In this document: in pieces, positions 1 through 5,039 of the stretch
How positions within the stretch are numbered: position 1 is the stretch's first letter
Layout of the letters: each line of letters begins with the position of its first letter
Source of the DNA: Lachnospiraceae bacterium
GTDB taxonomy: Bacteria; Bacillota_A; Clostridia; Lachnospirales; Lachnospiraceae
DNA length: 5,039 bases
Assembly (NCBI GenBank): GCA_028694115.1
Contig: JAQUUB010000209.1
Coordinates: forward strand, 1-5,039
Direction: 5' to 3'
Translations under genes and position numbers: made by a program
Notes under the pieces: generated by a model
What the model saw: the letters and a program-made list of their open reading frames with translations, nothing else
Databases searched by the model: none
Told to the model about the DNA's origin: nothing

Positions 1-593
1 AAACAATAGGTGGCTTTTCCAGAGTAACGGACATAACACTAAAAACAGATCATGAGCTTGAAGAATTAAGGAAAGTGGGATATAACGGTTTGACAATCGG
101 AATTGAAACAGGAGATGATGAAGCTCTTACATTTATGAACAAAGGTTATTTATCAAAGGATATTGTAACTCAATGTCAGCGGTTAGATAAAGCAAATATC
201 AGTTATAACTTTTTTTATTTAACCAGTATTTCTGGGAAGGGAAAGGGCGAAGCGGGGGCATTGGCAACAGCAAACGTGTGTAATCAGCTACACCCCAAAC
301 TGATTGGTGCAAATATGCTTACCATTTATCCTAATTCTGAATTATATCAGGAAATCAAAAGAGGAAATTGGAAGGAAGAAGCTGAAATCGAAAAATATAA
401 AGAACTCAGAACGCTAATCGCAAATTTGAATATTCCAGTTGAATTTGGGGCATTAGGAGCTTCTAATGCAATTCCAATTATGGGTAATCTACCAAAAGAT
501 AAAGAGAAATTGTTAGGGATACTTAATGAGATTATAAAAAATGTAAATGAAGAAGAATTACGCTCTTATCGTATAAATCTTCGTCATTTGTAA
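1..593 (+). CDS. Radical SAM protein, C-terminal part (cut by left window edge)
   Basis: The frame is open from base 3, and the gene certainly begins outside the window; the GTG at 75 lies inside conserved sequence and is not the start. About 196 residues are visible. They align along their whole length with the complete gene that follows: shared landmarks are NGLTIGIETGDD (the glycine-rich SAM-contacting strand of radical SAM barrels), GYLSKDI, QCQRLDKA, the LTIYPNSELY segment, NLPKDKE and the C-terminal EEELRSYR. The [4Fe-4S] cysteine motif would lie upstream of the window, so the catalytic cluster is inferred from the paralogue. Expected role, from the family, is reductive cleavage of S-adenosylmethionine to start a radical reaction in the cytoplasm; the substrate cannot be told. 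The stop codon overlaps the ribosome-binding site of the next gene, which implies one transcript and coupled translation. Family call is strong, specific function unknown. Confidence 0.85.
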   Translation, partial: TIGGFSRVTDITLKTDHELEELRKVGYNGLTIGIETGDDEALTFMNKGYLSKDIVTQCQRLDKANISYNFFYLTSISGKGKGEAGALATANVCNQLHPKLIGANMLTIYPNSELYQEIKRGNWKEEAEIEKYKELRTLIANLNIPVEFGALGASNAIPIMGNLPKDKEKLLGILNEIIKNVNEEELRSYRINLRHL

Positions 594-598
594 GGAGG
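592..598 (+). promoter_or_regulatory. Ribosome-binding site for the TTG-started radical SAM gene
   Basis: AAGGAGG starts inside the TAA stop codon of the upstream gene and sits 7 bases before TTG at 606. It decides the unusual start codon, because no ATG in this frame lies at a suitable distance and the residues just after TTG (TGRTWRPP) belong to the conserved N-terminus of the family. Confidence 0.85.
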
Positions 599-605
599 AA
601 TCGTT

Positions 606-1487
606 TTGCATTTTACAGGAAGAACATGGAGACCGCCATACGAAAAGGACTCATGTATCATTCAATTAACGACAGGCTGTACTTATAATAGATGTAAATT
701 TTGTAGTTTATATAAAAATGAGCCATTTCATTTAACATCATTAGAAGAATTTGAAGAAGATTTGAACGAATTGAAATCTTTTCAGCCAAATGCTCGTCGC
801 ATATTTGTGACTGGTGCTAATCCTTTTGCATTGAGTTATGAAAAATTGAAACCTTATGTTTTAACAGTACGGGATTATCTAATCAAATGCCAGACAATCG
901 CCATGTTTGCCAGCGTACGAGATATAAAAAATAAGGAAGTATGGCAATTAAAAAAACTTCGGGCTATGGGTGTGAATGGACTTAGCATCGGTACGGAAAG
1001 CGGTGACGATCATACACTTGTTTTAGCAAATAAAGGTTATTCTTCACAGGATATTTTAGAGCAATGCAGAAAGCTAGATGAAGCAGGGATCGAATATTAC
1101 TTTGTTTATATGACAGGTCTTGCTGGAAAAAATGCTGGTTATAGAAATGCAGTAAATAGTGCAAGATTATTTAGTAAGCTCAATCCCTATTTCATTTCTG
1201 TTGACGCATTAACACTCTTTCCAGATACAGAATTATATACGATGGCACAGGCTGGTAAGTATATCCCTGCAGGGGAAAGAGAACGTTTAGAAGAATTAGA
1301 AACATTTATTAAGAACTTGCAGATACGAACACATTTATTTGCAAATTCAAGTTCAAATTTTTATCCGCTATCTGCTTATTTACCAAAAGAAAGAAATAGA
1401 ATAGTTGATGAAATACAACAAATTCTGAACTCTTTCAGTGAAGAAGAAATGATAAGTTATCGGAACAGTTTGAAATCTTTAGGATAA
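606..1487 (+). CDS. Radical SAM protein, complete, second of a tandem pair
   Basis: This 293-residue protein starts at TTG. Near its N-terminus it has TTGCTYNRCKFC, with C25, C30 and C33 as the likely ligands of the [4Fe-4S] cluster. The spacing is CX4CX2C rather than the classical CX3CX2C; from general knowledge the same spacing occurs in a group of short Fe-S oxidoreductases with a GCSHNxCxFC-type motif. GTESGDD at residues 129-135 is the glycine-rich SAM-binding strand, and the region to about residue 230 (DALTLFPDTELY) completes a partial TIM barrel. There is no B12-binding domain, no SPASM-type cysteine cluster, and no signal or membrane segment, so it is a minimal cytoplasmic enzyme. 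It follows its paralogue after 12 bases and probably arose by tandem duplication; the two may form a heterodimer or act on related substrates, which is inference. The substrate is unknown. No convincing terminator follows the gene. Confidence 0.9.
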   Translation: MHFTGRTWRPPYEKDSCIIQLTTGCTYNRCKFCSLYKNEPFHLTSLEEFEEDLNELKSFQPNARRIFVTGANPFALSYEKLKPYVLTVRDYLIKCQTIAMFASVRDIKNKEVWQLKKLRAMGVNGLSIGTESGDDHTLVLANKGYSSQDILEQCRKLDEAGIEYYFVYMTGLAGKNAGYRNAVNSARLFSKLNPYFISVDALTLFPDTELYTMAQAGKYIPAGERERLEELETFIKNLQIRTHLFANSSSNFYPLSAYLPKERNRIVDEIQQILNSFSEEEMISYRNSLKSLG

Positions 1488-1641
1488 AAGGTGTAGTACC
1501 CTTGTTTATATTGCTCCATTGCATTATCCCCTGATGTCTGATGTTGTTGTGTCCTATATTTCAGCATAGAAATGCAACTTTCTTGAAAAAATTTCTGCAC
1601 ATCCTCCCAGTTGTTTTTTCCAGCCTATCCGAGATTTCTAA
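1457..1641 (-). pseudogene. Possible relic of an unknown gene, frame broken at an A6 run
   Basis: Between the convergent radical SAM gene and the regulator gene the minus strand reads like protein. From 1623 to the TAA at 1457-1459 one frame gives about 54 open codons, with segments such as NNWEDVQKFFQESC, MLKYRTQQHQ and EQYKQGYYTFYPKDF. That frame has a TAG at 1625-1627. The neighbouring frame just upstream reads LEISDRLEK and meets it at the A6 run around 1614-1619; one extra A would join them as RLEKNNWEDVQ. There is no good start: a GTG follows GGGAGG by only 2 bases, and the later ATG has no clear ribosome-binding site. Its 3' end overlaps the last 31 bases of the radical SAM gene on the opposite strand. 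The family is not recognised. It could be a decayed accessory gene or a chance open frame, and the call is tentative. Confidence 0.35.
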
Positions 1642-3176
1642 TATAAAATATTTTTATAAACAATACTATTTGTACTTCCTTCTTGTATTACATATCCTGT
1701 TTCAACCAGAAGTTTCATATACCTTCTGGTAGTAGCAGATGATTTTTTACATCTTATTTCTGCTTCCTTCGGACTAATGTTTCCTTTTTCCTGAAGAATA
1801 TCTATTATTATTTTGACTTTTTCATATTCTTTTGCTTTTAAAACTTCGCTCAAAACTTCGCTCAAACTTCGCTCACTTTTTTGATTGAAGTTCACTGTTG
1901 TCTCAAATCCATCTCTAATCCTGATTGTTGTCTCAAGATAATTTCTCTCATCATCCGTGTGAAACTCTGGTTCTGGAGAGCCATTCTTTTTGAGTTCATT
2001 CAAAATTGTTGGAATACCCGTAGACTGCTTTTCTGACAAATCTAACTCCTTGAAAAACTCTCCAATTCTTCTGTTTCTATATTTTCTTGCACGAACTTTT
2101 CCCTGTGAAAATTTATCCATATCAATCCACTTTGCTGGACCTGGATAATTCAAAATCACAATCTCATCTGTATAAATTCTAATTTCCACAGGTGAGTCAT
2201 CACGATAGGATTTATGAAAAACTGCATTTACCACGGCTTCTTCCAATGCATTATAAGGATAATTATAGAAATGCAGAGCTTCTGCCTGATTCTCAATTTT
2301 CTCTACCTTACCTTCGATTACATTAGTTTGTATATATCCAAGAGCGTCTTTTATCTGTTTCCAAATTGGACCTGTAAATGTCTTTTCAACAAAATCTCTA
2401 GATGCTTCCGCTTCTTCTGTATTGAACTTTACAAGATTTATCAATGCTCCCGGAATCAATTTATCTGGTCTATCTGTAAACATTAATACACCAATATTAC
2501 GAATTGCCAAATCTGTATCAGTCTCGTTCGCGACCTCTAGTGAAACAAGCAAATCCTCCAATGTTCTGTTATTCAATTCACCCACCAAAGAACTCTTGCT
2601 ATCTCTAAGTAAATCCTCTACATATCCTCGTCTAATATCATCTAATTTTGCGACTCTGTTAATCCTGTCATCATATGGAATTGCATTGAACTTTTCGTAT
2701 AGTTCTGATATTTCATTTGGCTTTGCGGTTGTTGTAAGTGATGCTGGTCTAATCCAATATTTCATTGTTTTGTCCGACTTTTCACCCTTTTTAGAATAAA
2801 CATCCACTGGTGCCTGATAAGGACCGGCATCACCAGCAGAACATTTAAGATAAATCAAATGTGTATCTGGATTAGGATATTCAAGCACTTCAATATTAGG
2901 GATATATCTTGGCTCAATACGATTACAGTACTGGAATATTTCCTGTTGTATATTATCAAGCAATTCTAATTTTATTCCAACAGGTGGCAATATTGGAATA
3001 CCATCTTCCGCAGCAACCCCAATAACAACATAACCACCATTAACATTATCCAAGTCATTTGCAAATGCACAAATGGTATGAATAATATCAGAAGGATTCC
3101 AGCCTTCCTTATATTCAACTCTATTTTTTTCAACTACTTGTCCTTCCAGTAGTGTTTCTATTTTTAATGGGATCAT
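1638..3176 (-). CDS. AlbA_2 / GHKL-ATPase-like / winged-helix putative transcriptional regulator
   Basis: This 512-residue cytoplasmic protein has the architecture usually annotated as ATP-binding or putative DNA-binding protein related to the RecG C-terminal family. Residues about 12-147 form the AlbA_2 (Schlafen AlbA) domain, with an early acidic EYKEGW and the GGYVVIGV strand at 47-54. Residues about 240-420 resemble the HATPase_c_4 module: YNALEEAVVNAVFHKSY carries the E-x-x-x-N-A N-box, followed by EIRIYTDEIVILNYPGP and QSTGIPTI. Residues about 450-500 look like a C-terminal winged helix (SPKEAEIRCKKSSATTRRYMK). A short linker repeat, SLSEVLSEVLK, joins the last two. The ATG at 3176 is chosen because AAAGGTG lies 6 bases upstream; a GTG at 3185 would give 515 residues and a 4-base GTGA overlap with the upstream ORF. 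The gene is last in an apparent operon after two small ORFs. Ligand and DNA target are unknown. A regulatory role is family inference; full-length domains suggest an intact gene. Confidence 0.85.
   Translation of the reverse strand: MIPLKIETLLEGQVVEKNRVEYKEGWNPSDIIHTICAFANDLDNVNGGYVVIGVAAEDGIPILPPVGIKLELLDNIQQEIFQYCNRIEPRYIPNIEVLEYPNPDTHLIYLKCSAGDAGPYQAPVDVYSKKGEKSDKTMKYWIRPASLTTTAKPNEISELYEKFNAIPYDDRINRVAKLDDIRRGYVEDLLRDSKSSLVGELNNRTLEDLLVSLEVANETDTDLAIRNIGVLMFTDRPDKLIPGALINLVKFNTEEAEASRDFVEKTFTGPIWKQIKDALGYIQTNVIEGKVEKIENQAEALHFYNYPYNALEEAVVNAVFHKSYRDDSPVEIRIYTDEIVILNYPGPAKWIDMDKFSQGKVRARKYRNRRIGEFFKELDLSEKQSTGIPTILNELKKNGSPEPEFHTDDERNYLETTIRIRDGFETTVNFNQKSERSLSEVLSEVLKAKEYEKVKIIIDILQEKGNISPKEAEIRCKKSSATTRRYMKLLVETGYVIQEGSTNSIVYKNILY
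1844..1875. repeat. Three-copy short tandem repeat inside the regulator gene
   Basis: The nonamer CTTCGCTCA occurs at 1844-1852, 1856-1864 and 1867-1875, with periods of 12 and then 11 bases. On the coding strand it produces the linker SERSLSEVLSEVLK: the two LSEV units are encoded by identical codons apart from one A, and the third DNA copy falls in another frame as SERS. Near-identical DNA points to recent slippage rather than only protein-level selection. Changes of 12 bases keep the frame; changes of 11 would break it before the winged helix. Confidence 0.85.
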
Positions 3177-3181
3177 GTTGG

Positions 3182-3346
3182 TCACCTTTCTTTATAATTT
3201 TCATTAAATATATCGGGTTCTTCTGCTAACACATTTATATCCATCGATGCTATCATAGCCGAAATAACCACTACTGTTAAGATTGCAGAATTATTCTTTA
3301 CCACATAATTTCCTGTACCATATTCTCCAATTCCATCAATCGACAT
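3182..3346 (-). CDS. Small 54-residue protein with one hydrophobic segment
   Basis: The ORF starts at ATG 3346 with GGGAGGT 7 bases upstream, close to an ideal ribosome-binding site, and ends at TGA 5 bases before the regulator's ATG. The TGA overlaps the regulator's ribosome-binding site, so the two are probably co-translated. The N-terminus MSIDGIGEYGTGNY is glycine-rich. Residues 21-33 (AILTVVVISAMIA) are hydrophobic, preceded by K17, and are followed by an acidic tail beginning AEEPDIF. The core is short for a transmembrane helix; it could be a membrane anchor, a weak signal-like segment or a protein-binding helix. No family is recognised; the MSI-x-GIG start recalls N-termini of other uncharacterised Lachnospiraceae proteins, but that is memory only. 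Reality of the gene rests on the strong site and the tight spacing; function is unknown. Confidence 0.65.
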   Translation of the reverse strand: MSIDGIGEYGTGNYVVKNNSAILTVVVISAMIASMDINVLAEEPDIFNENYKER

Positions 3347-3368
3347 GATAAATACCTCCCATCACTCT

Positions 3369-3461
3369 CTACTCAAGAATGACTATATTTTTATTCTTCA
3401 CTTGTTTCCTTATGTTTGTCGTTTGTTCATGACCGATAATTTGTTTTTCATCAATTCTCAT
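3369..3461 (-). CDS. Small 30-residue ORF, first in the regulator operon
   Basis: ATG at 3461 follows AGAGGTG by 5 bases, a strong ribosome-binding site. The product, starting MRIDEKQIIGHEQ and ending NKNIVILE, is hydrophilic and basic in its middle (RKQVKNKN), with no cysteines and no membrane segment. The TAG lies 22 bases before the start of the 54-residue ORF, and its ribosome-binding site occupies that gap, so the two ORFs are arranged like consecutive operon genes. It could be a genuine small protein, a leader peptide that controls downstream translation, or a degraded remnant. No family is recognised. The start is supported by the site alone, since conservation cannot be judged here. 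Confidence 0.5.
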   Translation of the reverse strand: MRIDEKQIIGHEQTTNIRKQVKNKNIVILE

Positions 3462-3481
3462 AGTTGCACCTCTTTTCACTA

Positions 3482-3513
3482 AAGCCAAGGCATTTATTAA
3501 GTGCCCTTGGCTT
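3482..3513 (-). promoter_or_regulatory. Leader hairpin just upstream of the first small ORF
   Basis: AAGCCAAGG (3482-3490) pairs perfectly with CCTTGGCTT (3505-3513); three further pairs, one of them a G-T wobble, are possible across a bulged C at 3504. In the minus-strand transcript the hairpin ends 8 bases before the ribosome-binding site at 3467-3473. Neither side has a proper T-run, so it is not a clear terminator. It may modulate translation initiation or mRNA stability, or be a decayed terminator. Confidence 0.6.
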
Positions 3514-3606
3514 ACTTGAATTTTAGATTATCAAATACAGTTATCACATATCATTATCTTTAGCATCTCACTCTTTGATTCCTTTCAAGCACCAGAATAT
3601 AAATTC

Positions 3607-3615
3607 ATCATACCA
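3607..3615 (-). promoter_or_regulatory. Candidate extended -10 promoter for the regulator operon
   Basis: On the minus strand TGGTATGAT matches the extended -10 form TGnTATAAT with one mismatch (TATGAT at 3607-3612, TG at 3614-3615). No good -35 lies 17 bases upstream, which is acceptable for extended -10 promoters. Transcription would start near 3600 and give a leader of about 140 bases that contains the 3482-3513 hairpin. In AT-rich DNA such matches also arise by chance. Confidence 0.35.
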
Positions 3616-3680
3616 TATTTCCATGGACTTTATTATCCATCACATGAATCATTAGTATGCAATTCAATTTATTCATATGC

Positions 3681-3720
3681 AAATAAAAGAAGAAGGAATG
3701 AAAACCCCTTATCTTTATTT
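3681..3720. other. AT-rich imperfect inverted repeat, possible weak terminator
   Basis: The arm AAATAAAAGAAGAAGG (3681-3696) can pair with CCTTATCTTTATTT (3707-3720) with a small internal bulge, giving about 13 pairs. Each 3' arm is T-rich in its own direction, as in weak bidirectional terminators, but stability would be low. It lies upstream of the candidate promoter, where read-through from the 307-residue gene could be stopped. Role unproven. Confidence 0.25.
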
Positions 3721-3795
3721 CCTTCAGTATCAATTTTATATCCTCTGGACATATCGTGAAAATAATAAAATTTCGATTTTTGCTGGAAAGTACTT

Positions 3796-3831
3796 GCCGT
3801 TTACAACGTTTACCGTAAAGCGAAAAGCGGC
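3796..3831. other. GC-richer nested inverted repeat in the intergenic region
   Basis: GCCG (3796-3799) followed by TTT pairs with AAA and CGGC (3828-3831) around a bulged base, and the interior holds the small palindrome TTTACCGTAAA. A direct repeat GTTTAC also occurs here. Together with the flanking AT-rich DNA it forms an island of different composition. No known riboswitch or RNA family was recognised. Confidence 0.25.
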
Positions 3832-3856
3832 GTCCAAATTAACAAACTAAGTTAGA

Positions 3857-3892
3857 AAAACACGGAACATTTTTGCAAATACTCCGTGTTTT
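3857..3892 (-). terminator. Rho-independent terminator of the 307-residue protein gene
   Basis: AAAACACGGA (3857-3866) is a perfect 10-base inverted repeat of TCCGTGTTTT (3883-3892), with a 16-base loop. In the minus-strand transcript the stem ends in TTTTTC, so it works as a terminator about 10 bases after the stop codon at 3902. A T-run on the other side gives it bidirectional capacity. Confidence 0.85.
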
Positions 3893-3901
3893 GAATTAAT
3901 T

Positions 3902-4825
3902 TTAAGACATACGATATGTTACTTCATTTCCTTCCGGATCAATCAACTTCATATCTCCCGGACAAACCATCGCCCCCTCCGGTATATGAAAATATCCATT
4001 TTCATCCATTGGATAAGTAACTCCATCAATTAACCATTGTGTGTCCTGTGGAACATTATATTTCTTATAATTCGTATAATTTATTGCCTGTCTTCTGGAC
4101 TCTACTTCATATTCTGCCCAAATATCCCCATCATGTCCCATATAATATGTAGTCTTGCGTATTCCTTCAATAGATAATGTAAATTTACCTGGCTTTATCC
4201 CCGCATATTGCAAAAGTTCTGCTACCTCCTCATGAGAATAAAACATATACGCCGCAAACGGTACTTTTAACTCCAACATACTCGTAATAATATCCTGTGT
4301 TTTTCGTGCTTTTGATTCGGACCATCCATCTGGTTTTCCATCAATTCCTCCATTTTTCTGAGAATCTGTAAACGAACCACTTAAAAGTGTTTTGCCAGCA
4401 CAAAAAGTCTGGGCGAATCCATCCGAGTCCACAAACTTATAATAGCATCCATACTCCAACGCCAAACAGTTATTTACAACTTCCAGATCCTTAACCGTTC
4501 CTTTTCTTGGTTTATCTGAAACAGCTTCATATGGAATTTTTGTTCCATCATAAAGAGTAAAAATTTTAGTAATAGGATTAGCCATTACTAAATTTCCTGA
4601 AAAATCAATAAGCTCTCTATTTTTTAATTTTTCCTCTTCTGTATAGGTTTTTTTCACTTCATCAATATGGTATGTTGGATATGAATATTGTGTGTTTTGA
4701 CTGTTTATATACTTATCGGACTTTTCCGCAGTAACTTTGTCTTTCTTTGAACTTAGCATTTCTTTTATATACTTTTTTTCCAAATCTACGCTTTGATCGG
4801 TCTGTTGAATACATCGAACACTCAT
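3902..4825 (-). CDS. Uncharacterised 307-residue protein
   Basis: ATG at 4825 follows AGGAGG (4832-4837) by 6 bases, and the gene ends at its own terminator, so it is very likely expressed. The product has no signal peptide and no membrane segment. Residues 1-70 are highly charged and lysine-rich (LEKKYIKEMLSSKKDK, TYTEEEKLKNRE) and are likely helical or disordered. Residues 72-155 contain DFSGNLVMANPITKIFTLYDGTKIPYE in two strand-rich blocks and then GCYYKFVDSDGFAQTFCAG, with C120, C127 and C142. Residues 170-230 are helical, then WSHH-like aromatic turns give YYMGHDGDIWAEYEVESRR. The tail (WLIDGVTYPMDENGYFHIPEG) looks like a small beta module. No catalytic motif or domain family is recognised. 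The 3' end of another gene lies upstream on the same strand and may be co-transcribed. Function should be left open. Confidence 0.8.
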   Translation of the reverse strand: MSVRCIQQTDQSVDLEKKYIKEMLSSKKDKVTAEKSDKYINSQNTQYSYPTYHIDEVKKTYTEEEKLKNRELIDFSGNLVMANPITKIFTLYDGTKIPYEAVSDKPRKGTVKDLEVVNNCLALEYGCYYKFVDSDGFAQTFCAGKTLLSGSFTDSQKNGGIDGKPDGWSESKARKTQDIITSMLELKVPFAAYMFYSHEEVAELLQYAGIKPGKFTLSIEGIRKTTYYMGHDGDIWAEYEVESRRQAINYTNYKKYNVPQDTQWLIDGVTYPMDENGYFHIPEGAMVCPGDMKLIDPEGNEVTYRMS

Positions 4826-4974
4826 ATCTGGCCTCCTATATTTTTAATTATCTATATCTTGCAGACTTTTTGGAAACAGTATGGTTTCAATTTGAAATGA
4901 ATTTATCAAAAGCATTATTTTCCCGTTGTTTCTCTGATTAATTTTATACTCTCCTTTGTCTGCATTACAATTTT

Positions 4975-5039
4975 CTATAAATACCTCTGTGTATTTTCAT
5001 CCCATGCCATTTCATCAATCCACTGCGTCTGTCCCGTTC
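4975..5039 (-). CDS. 3' end of an unknown gene, cut by right window edge, possibly frameshifted
   Basis: The frame is open from the window edge and ends at TAG 4975-4977; its visible end reads TGQTQWIDEMAWDENTQRYL. The first half, with TQW-ID and DEN, recalls TQWLIDGVTYPMDEN near the C-terminus of the 307-residue protein, so the two could be distant paralogues, but the match is too short to trust. A second frame stays open from 4996 to a TAA at 4844-4846 and can be joined by one extra A in the run at 4994-4997. Joined, the gene would end 18 bases before the next start, typical operon spacing. Without the join, about 150 bases to the next gene hold no good ORF. Confidence 0.5.
   Translation of the reverse strand, partial: TGQTQWIDEMAWDENTQRYL

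Noticed and set aside
982..1164. A 60-codon open frame antisense to the second radical SAM gene
   Set aside because: It lies entirely inside a clearly coding gene and has the low-complexity aromatic and histidine-rich composition expected of an antisense shadow.
1488..1505. Possible terminator after the radical SAM pair (AAGG...CCTT)
   Set aside because: The stem has only about four or five pairs with mismatches and no solid T-run, so it was not called.
1641..1660. AT-only palindrome at the end of the regulator gene
   Set aside because: It contains no G-C pairs and lies partly inside the last codons, so it is unlikely to terminate transcription.
2214..2799. Two overlapping plus-strand open frames of 90 and 125 codons
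   Set aside because: Both lie opposite the regulator gene, which has conserved domain motifs, and neither has a family-like sequence.
3176..3461. Interpretation of the two small ORFs plus regulator as a proven defence system
   Set aside because: AlbA_2-type regulators occur in many contexts and no nuclease, toxin or known defence motif is visible, so only linkage is claimed.
3669..3752. A 27-codon minus-strand ORF starting MSRGYKIDTEG and ending in a leucine-rich tail
   Set aside because: It has no ribosome-binding site, its sequence largely coincides with the AT-rich inverted repeat, and it has no operon partner at suitable spacing.
4747..4941. A 64-codon plus-strand open frame across the start of the 307-residue gene
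   Set aside because: It is antisense to the charged N-terminus and ribosome-binding site of a well-supported gene.

Overview
The window is low-GC, has Shine-Dalgarno sites close to the consensus, and carries tightly packed genes of Clostridia type. A gut Lachnospiraceae-like Firmicute is the best guess. No rRNA, tRNA, CRISPR array, complete insertion sequence or origin was seen, so the genus cannot be fixed.

Layout. (1) Bases 1-1487, plus strand: two tandem paralogous radical SAM genes. The first is cut by the left window edge. The second is complete, starts at TTG and is translationally coupled to the first. (2) Bases 1457-1641, minus strand: a probable relic of a gene, readable in two frames joined at a run of six A, lying between two convergent transcription units. 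(3) Bases 1638-3461, minus strand: an apparent three-gene operon made of a 30-codon ORF, a 54-codon ORF with one hydrophobic segment, and a 512-residue regulator of the AlbA_2 (Schlafen-type) / GHKL-ATPase-like / winged-helix architecture. The two small ORFs each have a strong ribosome-binding site, and the second ends 5 bases before the regulator's ATG. (4) Bases 3462-3901: a 440-base non-coding stretch holding a candidate extended -10 promoter and a leader hairpin for the operon, two weaker inverted repeats, and the terminator of the next gene. (5) Bases 3902-5039, minus strand: an unrecognised 307-residue protein with a strong ribosome-binding site, preceded by the 3' end of another unrecognised gene that may contain a frameshift.

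How it fits together. The radical SAM pair looks like a small metabolic or modification unit of unknown substrate. The AlbA_2 regulator with its small upstream ORFs is the most interesting unit: the small ORFs are tightly linked to a nucleic-acid-binding, ATPase-like protein whose C-terminal linker carries a slippage-prone tetrapeptide repeat. Nothing in the sequence proves a defence or mobile role. The candidate gene relics at both flanks and the mixture of unrelated units fit an accessory region.
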